From Diphasiastrum complanatum (taxonomy: Eukaryota; Streptophyta; Lycopodiopsida; Lycopodiales; Lycopodiaceae): a stretch of DNA of 64,000 nucleotides. Position 1 is the first letter of the stretch; each line of letters begins with the position of its first letter. Made by a program: the position numbers and the translations under genes. Positions 23,103 to 34,959 of this stretch are shown piece after piece. The notes under the pieces are model-generated. The model ran no database searches. It had not been told where the DNA came from and saw nothing but the letters and a program-made list of their open reading frames with translations. Location: positions 34,628-98,627 of the forward strand of contig MU831881.1 in assembly GCA_029204225.1 (NCBI GenBank), in the 5' to 3' direction.

Positions 23103-23659
23103 TTGTGTTTCAGGTTATGAAGGAGGAAATCAGATCTATCAATGATTTGGTGAAGATATCAAGTCTAGAGCATGCTAGAGAGGATTCTACACCAAAATTG
23201 GATTTTTTGCTTTTGTAGATTGGATATTTTGTAGATCAAAACACTAAATAGGTCAATATACTTGTTTAATTCCATTTTTGGATCATTGGTTCAGCCTAAG
23301 TGGTGGCTTATAGATTGCATATCAAATTTTCAGCATTTGCATGTAGATTTGGAATAGTCAATTTTTTGTGATTTTGTCAAAACCCTAATTTTGATTGGAT
23401 TTCTAGATAGTGAGGTTGCTGGACTTCATTTGAGTGTGTTTCAGTCTTAGGAAGTGGCAAAAGTCATTAGATTGAGGATGGATCATAGGTTGATCAAGAT
23501 TCCATGATTCTATGTGTTGATTTGCTTGGATAAGTGCTAGAAGAGAATTTGTGAGATAGTTTCAAATCTTGGTGATTTCTTTTGAAAGCATTTGTTGTTG
23601 TTCAAAGGAGTGCTTTGTGCATTGAAACAGGTTGAAAGAAAAGATCAGGTCATTGCTAC

Positions 23660-23968
23660 ATGGCAACCTCAATTGGAGTCATGTTGGAAGCCAATGATAG
23701 GCTTACCTCAAGTAATTATTCATTATGGAAAGTGAGGATGGAGTCACTTCTTGAGATGAATGATGTTTTGGATATTGTTGTAGGTTTGGAGGAGAGACCA
23801 ACAACACAACAAGATCAATTGAGGTATGACAAGAGGGCCAAGAAGGCTCTACACATGATAAAGATGAATGTTACCAATGAACTTCTCAAGGAAGTTGGTA
23901 AGTGCACATCATCTTTGGAAGCTTGGAATTCATTAAAGAAGCTTTATGAATCCAAGTCTCACTGGTGA
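23660..23968 (+). pseudogene. Copia gag, N-terminal fragment
   Basis: The frame starts with an ATG and reads ANDRLTSSNYSLWKVRMES, then MIKMNVTNELLKEV and SLEAWNSLKKLYESK. This is the first third of a plant copia gag and is close in pattern to the gags of N1 and N2. It breaks off at about 23,966, after which sequence of another element follows. The gag is cut before its zinc knuckle. Confidence 0.85.
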
Positions 23969-23969
23969 C

Positions 23970-24531
23970 CCTTTCACCTCGAACGCACTATAAAAAAAAA
24001 AATCCTCGTGCCACCGGGTTATGAAACGAGTGACGAAGAAGACAATCTTACAAAAGTCCCCAAGTATGCAGAGATACCTACATGAAAACAAATAACACCA
24101 TCACAAAAGACAGAGCTGGCAAAATCTATCAAGCCAATGATAGCTGGAGAAGTCAAGAAATTGACAACCGAGGAAGTCCGGCAGGTTTTACCAGGACTCA
24201 TGTCACAATCAATACAAAAATTGGTTAATGATGAATTACAAAGGGGATCTGTGGTAATAGAGTGACTTGAAGTCAGATCAACACAAGATCCAAGAAAAAG
24301 CGTAGTCACACAGCCTTCAACTGGGAAGTGCAATGATCAGGGAAAGACTAAGGTTAATGATTGTCCGTCAACGAGCAAGATTCAGCCAAAGTTTGATTAT
24401 TCCATGATGAAACAGACCACTAGCTCAACGTCAAATCTGGATATAACAGTACTCAAAAGACCAAATCTAGGGATGTAATATTTCAAGAACATACATACTA
24501 TGATTTCAAACAACCATCGATAAACAAAGCT
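23970..24531 (+). other. Junction and coding-like sequence of unknown origin
   Basis: After the gag break the plus strand can be read as a helical, charged peptide (LTTEEVRQVLPGLMSQ near 24,165) with stops. It may be a degraded gag of element E, but no motif supports this. Integrase and protease are absent. Confidence 0.35.
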
Positions 24532-25743
24532 ATGTCATTTCATCCTATTTTATGTAGCATGGATTCTTCCAACATTGATGTTCCTTCTACAGAACCTGTA
24601 GCTATAGCTACAGAAGCCGAGCAACCGACAGTACCTATCATCAGATCAGACCAAGCTAGCTCAAACAGATTTGAAGAGATTCAAGAAAAAGCATCATCGC
24701 ATCCTGGTCAACCCAACATCCACAGATCCTCATGGACTCGGACAATTTCTGAGAGGTATGCACCTCAATCATTCTGGATTTCATCAGAAAAACCAGAGAG
24801 CCTAGCCGAAGCAATTAACTCCAAGGATGCTGTGAAGTGGCAAGAAGCTATGGAAAGCGAGTGTAACTCACTTTTGACGAATCAGACCTAGACGCTGGTC
24901 GACTTCCTCACTCATAAGAGAGTTATCAACAACAAGTGGATCTTCAAGAAGAAGATCAACTCTAATGGTTTCATTGCAAAATGGAAAGCATGACTGGTGG
25001 CTAAAGGATTCACTCAAGTCCAAGGAGTGGATTATCAAAAAATTTTCAGTCTTGTTGTCAAGATGCAGTCAATCAGGACTTTGATTACGTTAGCAGTTGC
25101 AAAAGACCTCAAAATGCACCAAACAAATGTCAAGATAGCATTTCTCAACAACAATGTCAAAGAGGAGCTGTATACCTTCCAACTGGAAGGATTTGAAGTC
25201 AAAGGCCAAGAGGACAAAGTGTGCAAGCTGCACCAAACAATCTACGATCTGAAACAGGCCACAAGAGCATGGTTTGATAGAATCAACTCTTATCTCATTC
25301 AATTAGGATTTGCAAACAATTCAGCTGACTATAATGTTTATTCAAAGCATATAGGCACCAATTCAGTTCACATAGCTCTTTACGTAGATGATGTATTTAT
25401 TTTGTCTAACGACACTTCTCTACTGCACACTACTAAGAGTGATCTATCAAAGGAATATGACATGATTGATTTAGGAGTTGTTCATTCTGCGCTAGGAATT
25501 TACATTACTAGAAATAGACTTCAAAAGAAGATCTATCTTAGCCAACAGACATATCTAAAAGACATTTTAGAAAAATTTCATATGTCCGATTGCAAACCAA
25601 TTGATACTCCAATGGATTCAAATATAGTATTGACTAGACCTTCTTGTGCTAAGAAAGATAGTGAAGTACTCAACTTAGTAAAGTACCCTTATCATTTACC
25701 GATCAGATCTCTAATATGTATGCAATGTTGTGTATTAGACTAG
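24532..25743 (+). pseudogene. Copia RT of element E
   Basis: After an acidic linker (24,532-24,891) the RT begins: AVKWQEAMESECNSLL, then NNKWIFKKKINSNG, LVAKGFTQVQGVDYQ, the altered NVKIAFLNNNV, and the active-site block LYVDDVFI. The post-catalytic region has YDMIDLGVVHSALGIY and FHMSDCKPIDTPMDS. In-frame stops occur at about 24,889 and 24,991, and the frame is lost at 25,741 before RNase H. The catalytic motif is intact but the ORF is not. Confidence 0.9.
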
Positions 25744-26380
25744 ATTTAGCATAGTACACTGTCAACACGTTAAGTCAATTCATGTCTAATCCTAAGATCT
25801 CTCATTGGAAAGCATTAAAGAGAGTGATGAGATATATTCAGGGAAGTTTAGATCACATCTTATGTTATGATGGAAAAGCTATTGACTCACTCGTCCTGCA
25901 AGACTACTCCGACTCGGATTGGGGAGGAAGAGTCTCTACCAGAAAATCTACCTCTGGGTTCTGTTTCTATCTGGCCGGAGGATTGATTTCATGGAACTCA
26001 AGGAAGCAGAAATTAGTTGTGCTTTCTTTGACAGAGGCAGAGTACATCGTAGCATGTCAAAGTTCAAAAGAAATTGTATGGATCAGGTTATTACTTCACG
26101 ACTTACATCACACTCAGTTTAATACTACCACCATTCTGTTTGACAACTTGAGCTGTATTTCACTATCACTGAATTCCAAATTTCATGGCAAATCCAAGCA
26201 CATAGAAATCTAGTATCATTTCATTCGGGAGAAAGTTTTCTTAGGGCAAGTGATCATTCAATGCTGCTCCACAACAAAAATGGTCGCAGACATCTTCACC
26301 AAAGCGCTTCCTAGGATCAAGCACCAAAAATTCTTCAAAAAGCTGAACCTGACGAAGATACCAAAGCACCAACCGTGACC
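25744..26380 (+). pseudogene. Copia RNase H of element E
   Basis: The frame 25,782-26,213 has ISHWKALKRVMRYIQGS, QDYSDSDWGG, STSGFCFYL, LTEAEYIVACQSSKE and GKSKHIEI. After a stop at 26,213 it continues readably to VADIFTKALPRIKHQKFF, the typical end of copia pol. The expected CDN motif is FDNLS here, so one residue of that motif is changed. Confidence 0.88.
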
Positions 26381-26390
26381 TTTAGGGGGA
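26381..26390 (+). other. Polypurine tract of element E
   Basis: TTTAGGGGGA lies one base before the TGATGAAAATTAAGC start of the following LTR. Confidence 0.75.
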
Positions 26391-26391
26391 C

Positions 26392-27620
26392 TGATGAAAA
26401 TTAAGCCCACAGTTGCCTCCTTGGTGAATGACTAATTTCTATTTCATGATTCTTCTTGCATGTTTATTGATCATTGATCTAGGGTTAGGTGAAACCAAAT
26501 TTGGTTCTACGTTTGCTCATCTGATACCTGCAGGAATCACAAACTTAGACATCTAATTTATTTGAAGAACGTTTACAACGGGCTTTCGGCTGATCTCCAG
26601 CAAAGGGTAACCAATCCTGTCATAATTTCAAAGTTTAGATGTCAGGTTTAATAACTTGAAGTCATTGAAGACTTGGCCATCTTCAAGGACTTCCACAAAA
26701 CTTGCATTTAGAACAAGTCTGCAGAAATACATTACTTTTTCAACAGTCTGCAGAAATACAGTATCTTTTCAATAGCTTCAGCTTTTTTGTATTTTCCCGA
26801 AATGTGACACTTGCATAGTTCAAAAGCTTAACTGTTTTTAACACACCTTCGACTTCTTGTGAAAAATGCGAAGAGAGAGAAAATTCCTGAAGGTCATCTA
26901 CTTTCATGCGTTAGGCTATTTTTAAGACATCATCTTTTTAGGGCACCTTTGGCTTCTTGCAAAAAATACGAAGAGAGAGAAAAATCCCAAAGGTCGTCTC
27001 AAATAAACAAGGAACGTTTCAACGACGTCCTCGTCCGCGTCAACGATGTTAAATAATTGACCGTATATATACTGTGTACAGTTGTCACAAAAGCCATATA
27101 CTTCCAAGTACAATGACTTTCCTAATTAGGTGATAAGCATTCAATGTAATTAATACATGGATGAAGTCTATAAACAGATCATCCAAGTACTGATTATGGG
27201 TTGCTCCGTCCATAAGACACATTTTTGAGCCTCCCAATTATGTCATCATTTTTTGTTGTAATTGCTATTTGGATTGTGCTTCAGTGTAATATAGCAGCAA
27301 CTTGCTTTTATCTATGTACAATGTAGATGAATGCATGTTGTGATTGAATGTACTTTCATTGCTATTTGATCACGCTTGTTTACTCACTCTGATCAGAACA
27401 CAGACGTCTAAGACTCCTCAGTTTATTATCAGACGATGGCTGTCTTTGACGCCTGAGGAACTCGAGATATCATACTGCTCTTCCATTTATTTCAGAACTA
27501 TACTTCACATTGAATCTGATTTCAGTAGCACCACACACAAACCATCTCTAATTTCTTCGGTGGACTGTACTCTTATTTTAGAGTATGAATTAATCTTTAA
27601 GATCCTGTTGGGCAATTAGA
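26392..27620 (+). repeat. 3' LTR of element E, right end uncertain
   Basis: It starts TGATGAAAATTAAGCCC. It carries a doublet with a period of about 100 bp around CTTCTTG.GAAAAA and CGAAGAGAGAGAAAA (26,838-27,005). No matching 5' LTR exists in the window, so the right end is only a guess based on where LTR-like sequence fades. Confidence 0.55.
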
Positions 27621-28060
27621 ACACTTAAAGCTGTGATTACATTTAGCATAAGCTGTCTATTAGACTGTTTTTGCACCTAGCAGCTGATTAGAAAGGGAGA
27701 GCTGTTCCGCAATATTCCTGCTCTCTTTTCCGTTCACATTCTTCTATCTCCCTTGCCCCATCAAGAATGCCTCGACTACCCAATTGTTAATGAACAAGCT
27801 TATCCGGCATGGCCACCAGACCCTTATGGATATTATTGAAAATCTGGCAAGTCTAAGTTCTTGTTGCTCACCATCATCAAATAAAGCCTCAAGTTTTACG
27901 TAAGCGAATTCTATGCATGCTTTTCCTGAAGCATCCATATCCCAACAATAAACGAATCGACAACAGCGCTCCTCCATGACAAATACAGGCATAGTGCCAA
28001 GGGACCAACACTACTTTGGGCCGAGGACCCTATTGTGGGTAGTTCCTATACAATAATAAA
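27621..28060. other. Unassigned DNA with a short minus-strand ORF
   Basis: A minus-strand frame at 27,744-27,992 (82 codons, starting MPVFVMEERC) looks protein-like, with LEALFDDGEQQELRLA, but resembles nothing I recognise. It lies between the end of element E and the ORF-proximal end of gypsy element A and may be a captured fragment. Confidence 0.3.
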
Positions 28061-28253
28061 TTAGTGGGTCCCACCACACAGTGGAAAACAAGAATTGGAT
28101 GGTAGTAATGGTGGTTCAGAGTGGAGATATGGGTTCAGAGTATGTAGATGATGGCTTGTATGAAGTTTGGTCGCATTCAGAGAACTTGAAAATTTCGGTC
28201 GAAAATTGAACAAAGCTTCGCGAGGAAAGGTGACAAATGACTCGAATTCAGCC

Positions 28254-28262
28254 CTTATATAG
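28254..28262 (-). promoter_or_regulatory. TATA-like site downstream of pol in element A
   Basis: The minus strand reads CTATATAAG followed by GGCTGAATTCGAGTCATT. Element B1 has CCTATAAG followed by TTGGCTGAATTTGATTCATT at the same place, directly before the coiled-coil ORF. In A the ORF itself is not recognisable beyond about 28,050. Confidence 0.45.
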
Positions 28263-28359
28263 CGGAATTTAGAGTGCATACTAGGTGAAATCCACTTTTT
28301 CCTACTCAGTTCCACTCAAATTTTGGCAGGGACCTTTTTCACAAAACTCTAAGACCTCA

Positions 28360-28600
28360 GAGAAGTCTACGAGAGTTCAGAAGGTGATTTGACTGCCCTA
28401 CGAAGGTTCTACGAGGGTTCAGACAACTTGCGAGGGTTCAATCCTCGTAGGAAGTGAATGCTCGCACAACTTGCTCCAGTGGTTGGATTTTCAAGATTAG
28501 ACCATGTAGACAAACTAATTTCATCGCCTTGATTCCATTTATGCCCCTTGTGAAGGCTGGTTTGATGATCTTGATGCTCTACGAGGGTTCTAAAGATTAT
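28360..28600 (-). repeat. Dispersed CGAGGGTT motifs, 3' non-coding region of A
   Basis: ACGAGAGTTCAG, ACGAAGGTT, ACGAGGGTTCAG, GCGAGGGTTCAATCC and ACGAGGGTTC occur at about 28,369, 28,401, 28,412, 28,432 and 28,581 (plus-strand reading). The spacing is irregular. The same motif family fills the leader of this element at 34,985-35,760. Confidence 0.7.
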
Positions 28601-29155
28601 GCTCCTTGGAATTCTTGCAAATACTAAAAAATGATGTTTTTTCCATCAGAGATTTTCATACATGCACCTAAGTCATATCTAGTGATTGTCCAAGTTTCAA
28701 GAGTTATCTTTCAAGGGATCTCCAAAAATCATGAAAAAAGTGCTCTTTTTGAGTGTTTTTTGACGAGATCTTGAGATTATTTGATTCTTAACTTTTGCAG
28801 ACTGGTAATCTATTACATCCATGTTGGATCTAACTGTAGGTAACTCTTTGAAAGTTCAAATAGATATTTGGTAGCTGATCCATCAGTTTTGGTGAATTTT
28901 GCCTTTATTTTGCCACTATTTCTGAGATCGAGGTCTCTGATCTGCAAATTGGAGGGCTTATTGGTGTAATTTGATGATCTGCTTTTTTCTTGATCCTATC
29001 TGGACCTAGATCTCTCTTGGATCTTCTCTGATCTTGTCAGATCTGGCTGAATCTTGGTGGATCTAGCTTGATCTGGCTTGATCTTCCTAGATCTAGTTGT
29101 GATGGCCTTGCAAATGAACTTTTCATCACATGCCATCACCAACGCAGATCTGTCT

Positions 29156-30262
29156 CACTGAGGTGGCCAGTACTTGTGCAGCCAGCTATCATTGATGGGT
29201 GTGTCAAAAGGCGTTCCATCTAACTTTTTCAAATTCACGGCTCCATGATTAAGAATCTCCTTGATCCGATAAGGACCTTCGCTTGTGAATTTTAATTTTT
29301 CCTTGATCGTCTTGCTATTATACATCAGGACTAGATCTCCGGATCGAAGATCTTTCTTTTGTAACCTGCGATCATGCCATGCTTTGCGTCATTTCTTTTT
29401 AGCTGCCAATGCATGTACAATGAGTAAGCGTGTTCTGTAGAGCTTATGCAGAGCTTCGTGGGGTAATTGTAGAGATCTGGACTCATCAAGACGTTGCGTT
29501 GTGGAAATCCTTAACGAGGGTAGCAAAAACTCTACTGGCATTAAAGCATCCTGACCATAAACCAATTGGAATGGCATTTGATCGGTGTTTCCCTTATATG
29601 TTGTCCTGAATGCCCACAGAGCAGCATGCAATTTGTGTTCCCAATCTGATCTACTAGCTTCAACTATTTTTGTGAGTATGCTAGACATGATCTTTTTGGA
29701 TGACTCTGCTTGCCCATTACCACGAGGATAATAAGGCGTACTGGTTCTATGAATCATGAAAAATTCTTCCAACATGACCTTGATGGTCTCATTGATGAAA
29801 TGACTTCCACGATCATTGACTATCTCCCTTGGGCATCCAAAGTGCACAATGATATTTTCATAAAGAAACTTGGCAGTGGTCCTAGCATCAACTACTCTCA
29901 TGATCACTGCCTTGGCTTTGACCCACTTGGTGAGGTAATCAGTGGCCACGATTATATAATCCAATCCCAACTTTTCAAATGGTGCTTGGGCTAAGACCGG
30001 GTGCAGAAGGTCATAATTCAATCTCATTGGTCTCCTTGCCCTTTGGCACACATCGCATTTCCTCAAATATTCCTCTGTATCCTTATGAATCGTTGGCCAC
30101 CAACATCCTGATTGTAGGATCTTGCAAACTGTAATGTCGGATGCAAAATGACCTCCACCCATGCCTTCATGTGAAAGCGAAATGATTTGGGTGGCCTCAT
30201 GAGGAAGAATACATCATCGAAGAATCCCATCTGGTCCTCTTCGATACAATTGGCCGGCAATC
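29156..30262 (-). pseudogene. Gypsy integrase of element A
   Basis: The minus strand encodes a zinc-finger region (GGGHFASD, WWPTIHKD, CDVCQRA), then the catalytic core with IVATDYLTKWVKA, VNDRGSHF and YYPRGNGQAESS, then ALWAFRTTYKG and FQLVYG. A frame break follows near 29,390; the C-terminus reads through to INDSWLHKYWPPQ-stop at 29,156. Compared with element B1 about 15 residues are missing between GLDY and IVATDY (near 29,955), so the core around the first catalytic Asp is shortened. No chromodomain follows. Confidence 0.88.
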
Positions 30263-30274
30263 AACTGATAAGGT

Positions 30275-31135
30275 CTAGCTTTCAAGATAAATTTCTGCCT
30301 TTGGTAGTGATTTGTCTGGTTGGCCCCTCATTAGATATTCAACTATGTCGGCGGCCCATTCCGGTAGTATGTCAACGTAAAATAAGACAACATCGCGTAG
30401 CTCATCATCAGGTTGGGTTGCAATTTCCTTCCCCTTGATTCGTGATACATGATCCGCCATGTAGTGTTGTTTTCCCTTGCGAACTACTATCCGAAAATCA
30501 AACTCCAACAACAGAAGTAGCCATCGAGTGATTCTTTTTGTGTTTCAGGTTTTGTTAACAAGATAGAGCAAAGGTTGATGGTCTGTATAAAAGACAAAAT
30601 GAGTGGCCGTCAAATAGTGACGAAATTCTTAACCGCATATATCATTGCCAGTGCCTCCCGCTCTATGGTTGAATAATTCATTTCGGTATCACTGAGCTGT
30701 CGACTTGCAAATCGGATCAAAAAATCCTTTTTGTGTTCTCCTGGTTGGATTAAGACTGCTCCAATTGCATAATTTGATGCGTCCGTATGCCCATGAAACT
30801 CAATGGACCAATTGGGTGCGCATGAGATTGGTGATGAGACCAATGCATCTTTAAGCTTCTGGAACACCTTTAGGGCTTTCTCAATCCAATGTGGATCCAT
30901 TGTGAGTTTGTAAATCGGTCGTGCCAACTCCGCAAAATCTAGGATAAAAATCTTGTAATAGTTAGTGTGACCCATAAAGATGTAGACCTCGTGGATCGTT
31001 CCTGGTGGAAAATGATCCTTTTTGGTGACTTTGTTTAGTGCCTTCAAATTCACACAAATTCATATTTTTTCGTTCTTCTTGGATACTATAACAATCGACG
31101 ACACCCATTCAGTGTGCTCGATTTCATAAATGAAA
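30275..31135 (-). pseudogene. Gypsy RT/RNase H of element A, RT core deleted
   Basis: The frame 30,610-31,053 starts with RT sequence (LKALNKVTKKDHFP), jumps at once to post-catalytic sequence (MGHTNYYKIFI, ELARPIYKLT), and continues into RNase H (HTDASNYAIGAVL, FASRQLSDTEMNYSTIEREALA). The palm with the YLDD-type active site is missing, at about 31,000. The next frame (30,275-30,511) has FDFRIVVRKGKQHYMADHVSR and a post-RNase-H region with LPEWAADIVEYLM. Confidence 0.88.
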
Positions 31136-32650
31136 TCAGCCTCTAACAACTTTTGCAACTCTTGCTTGATCAGCTCTGTGTAATTCGGGTTGTAGCGGTA
31201 ATAAAGACTCACCTTGGTGACTGTTCCATCCACCAAGGGTATGGTGTATTGGACTACTATTGGTGGGATGCCCTTCAGACTGTAATTCTAGGCAAAACAA
31301 TCCATGTACTCCACCAACAATGATCGTAGCCGTTTGAATTGTGTGGGTGTTAACTGCTTCCCAAATGCACAATCTTTTCTTCTTCACCTGGCTTGGCAAG
31401 GTTCATTGGTTGCATTCGCGCAGGTCCCTCGAAGACTTTTTCCACTGGTGCCTGACTTTGATCAGGTTCTCGCTGGGCTTGCGACATCATAATTACCATG
31501 TCCAAGGTATAATTCTTGAAGGTCTCAAGCATCTTGTGAACTGGTGCTCGTCGAGATTCCTCCTTCAACATATTGATCTTAGGCCGACTGGCCATCTTTT
31601 GATTCTCCGTCATCTGAAAAGAAGATGATGCTGTATCTGAGTTCATCCTGATTGACTTCAAAAAATCCAACACCTTCTTCTTGCCTCTTCTTGTCATATG
31701 GGTGGATTCGTCCTTGCTGTCTTTATTCGAAACTAGTGTGACATTCGCCTCATGGTTGCGAATATCAACATCCATTGTAGCTATAGCTTCTTTGGGTAGA
31801 TCACTCCATCGAATCACCTAGTTGTAGTGTTGTTTCAACTGGTTCTTCTTGTTCGCAAGTGGATCTATTCTTGAAACTTTTGCCATGACATATTTTTGCG
31901 GTGGTTGAGCTGGTACTCTCTTGATTCCATAGCGATCTGGGTCCATGTGTTGTAGGAGCTGCTCATTAGTCAGTTCAGTCTCCTTGTTGTAAGTCAAAGC
32001 ATGTTGCCAAGGGACTAAATCATTGTCCGCTGGGTTCTCAATATATTCCACTGACAGCCATGCTATGTTTATCATATTCACTCTAAATGTAATTGGTGTG
32101 TCCATGGTGTAACACTTGGGTGAAGATGTGCTGGGTTCAGGATCCGATTCATATTGACATGCTTGGCAGTCAATCATTACTAATGCATCCGTCCATATCA
32201 TGACATCTGTCTCTGAATCGTAGTGACCACCCTTGGCTTGCCTTGGGTGATTGATCATATGATTTGTCGTGGATGATCCGTCATCAGCCTTGGGTGCAAT
32301 AGGTTTCACTGCCCATGTGGTTGGATCAACTTTTATAGCCTGCTCTATGTTCTCAAAGGTGAGTTTCCCCGTACCCCAGTTGTGTACTACTTGCGCAGTT
32401 CTCAACCATGGTCTTCCCAGTAAAACACGGTATGCAGTTGGAGATTCAGGTATATCCATTACTACAAAGGTGATCACAAATTGCATGCCTGCTATTTTTA
32501 CAGGGATATCGACAACCACACCCTTTGGCTTTACACAGGATTGATCCGCTAGTTTGATGACAAATTTTGTTGGCTTCAATCCCTGTAAATCCCAATTTTT
32601 GATACAAAGTAGTGGAGATCAAATCGACACCTAATTCTCCATCTACCATT
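31136..32650 (-). pseudogene. Protease and protease-RT region of element A
   Basis: The retropepsin-like motif stands at the head of 32,446-32,649 as VDGELGVDLIS, where element C has VDGGSGVNLIS, so active-site neighbours are altered. The long frame 31,818-32,579 continues with YRVLLGRPWLRTAQV, a typical protease C-terminus, and a region conserved in element C (WQHALTYNKETELT, QHMDPDRYG). The frame 31,350-31,817 is conserved in C too (MIRWSDLPKEAIATMD). RT begins near 31,200 with the broken ADFIYEIEHTEWVSSIV. Confidence 0.8.
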
Positions 32651-34838
32651 GCTGCCTCGTCCTTGAATCTCTTGTGTTTAATTGGCAGGGTGATGTTGTG
32701 TTCCTCACTCTCTCATGTTGTCCCGATGTGGAGGACTCTACTCGTCTCATCGTAGCCCGTACAATATATGGGCTCTAGCGCTACTGGTTCCATGTCTGTT
32801 TTGGCCCATTCAACCAAAAGGCCTTTAGCTTGTGGCACAATCTGCAGTAATTCTCTGAGGGATAAACTAACATAGCTTGCTAGCAGGCTTGTGAGCATTT
32901 CAGTGTGCGGTTCCTCAAGCTCCACCATGTGGAAAGGTGGTTCATGATGATGCAACCGATCATTTTGATCAGTGCACAGTGGTGAGCCCATTCATGGTTC
33001 TGGTTCTTCATTAGCAGGAGGTTCCGTAGGGTTGGCATTTTCTTGCTCTTTTTCCTCTGCTTGTGCTCTCTGTACCCACAATGCTGTATCTTCTCGTACT
33101 GTCTCCTTTCTTTCCTCACATTCGGATATGGTGCTGAAGTTGAGGGTTGGTCATCAATGACTGATGGTGGTGGTGAGGGAGCCACTTCCTTCCTCTTTTG
33201 TGCTCACGTGACGGATAACACAAGGGCATGGAAATGTTGCTTTTCTGGTGGCATCCCCACTGGAACTGTTGCTCGTTGTATTACAATGAAGTTCAATGGC
33301 GCGCTGGTCCCAAGTCTTAATGGACAGTTCTTGAAGCAGTGTCCATAACCGCATTCCCGACAGAATGATGTATATTGTCCTTTGTAAGGACATTCAGCAA
33401 TTATGTGTCCTTCGCCACATCCATAGTAACCGTAATTTCTTCCGCCTTGATGCTGAGTTTGAGCTGCATAGGCTACAATATATTCATTTATGGCAGGATC
33501 CATATATGGTTCATCCGTCCCATACCATTGCTGCTACTCAGGTTGAGGTGGTACTGGCATCTCTGGTCCTGTTGCTGTCAAGTTTACGTGGGCCACTTGC
33601 TGATTAGCTGGCCCTGGTGGTACAGGTAAGGCCATGCGTTGTTGATTAATCGACGCGCCATACCTCAGTGCCACATTTGTTGCCCCTTGATGATATGGAT
33701 AAGAAGTCTCATAAGGACTCCACTTCTGTTGGACAATTCGGGGGCTAAATGGGCAAAAGGTTGTATCGTGCGATATTGTGTTGCACAAATGGCAAAATCT
33801 CTAGATCAATCTTAGTTTTTGCTTTAGGACTGGACACTCATTCGCTGTATGGTTTTGTGTGCATACTGAACACCATACATTCTCGCGACGGGGATATTGT
33901 AGCTTGTTTTGTTTTGGTAGATTGGGCGCTGTTGCTACAGCTCCTTGTAAGACTTTCAGTTTCTGATCAAACTGTGCCATAAATTGTTCCATCCACTGTT
34001 TGTGTAATTTTGTCATTTGTTCCAACAACAGTTCTGTGGATAGAGTGAAAGCATTTGATGATGATGATGCTATCGAGGGAGTTGGAGTATGGGTGGTTTG
34101 GATATTCGTTGTCTGATCTCTCATCCTCTTCCCTGATGGCATCCTCCATAGCTTTTTGCAGAGTAGCATATTGCTCCTGTCATTTCAGTTCTCTTATGAT
34201 GCTACGTGGTAATCCCGCAAGGAACCACATGATCACCGCATGATCGGGAGTTAGGGCTGCACTGCACTCGGATCATAGATGTTTGACCCGCTCAATATAG
34301 TTTCTGACCCTTTCTCTTTTTCCCATATTGACCTTGCTGAGCAGGAGAAACGGGTCTTTAGAAACTTCCTTGGTTTAAAGCACGTGATGAGAGCTGCTTT
34401 AACCGCTTCCCAAGTGGATTTTTCTTCCTCAGACAAGTTGAAAAACCAATCTTGAACCACAACTATTAGTGACATAAGGAACAACATCAACTTCTCTACA
34501 GGTGTCCGATCACCGTAGATTTCACAAGCTTGCTCATAGATCTGGAGGAAGCGGATGGGATCTAATGATCCGTCGTATTTAGGTATCTCTATCCGAGATG
34601 CCCTCCGGACTGCTTGCAAGGGAGCGACAGGTACGGGTTGACCCATTGGATCCATTGGCACTGGTTCTGATTTTGCCTCTTGTTGCGCAACTGCTAATCT
34701 GGGAAGGTGTGTTGCTTGATTTGTTTTCCTTCTTGCTACTGATCGTCCATATCTCAGATTCATCCAATGGTGGAATCCAAGGTAGTTGGATTTTGCTGGT
34801 ACAATGGAATGCAGTCTGGATCTTATGGATATGATCAA
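32651..34838 (-). pseudogene. Gypsy gag of element A
   Basis: The minus strand has a gag core at 34,251-34,838 (IPKYDGSLDPIRFLQIYEQA, WEAVKAALITCFKP), a zinc knuckle WCSVCTQNHTANECPVLK at about 33,830, and a second knuckle pair at 33,300-33,440 (GCGEGHIIAECP, CRECGYGHCFKNCP) of the form C-X2-C-X3-H-X4-C. Several frameshifts separate these parts. The C-terminal part (32,713-33,185) is Pro/Glu-rich. Gag packages the element RNA into virus-like particles; this one is broken. Confidence 0.85.
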
Positions 34839-34959
34839 TCGGATAGGCCAGTATTGAGGATTCAGGCCTCTTACGGTGGTTTTTCCTTAATAACTTTTTA
34901 CTTCTTGCACTGATTGTCCTGAGATTTTGATAGTAGCTGGATCTGATATAGATCTTTCC

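Noticed and set aside
28425-28450. GCGAGGGTTCAATCC resembling a tRNA T-arm
   Set aside because: No acceptor, D or anticodon arms can be found around it; it is one of the many CGAGGGTT motifs of element A.
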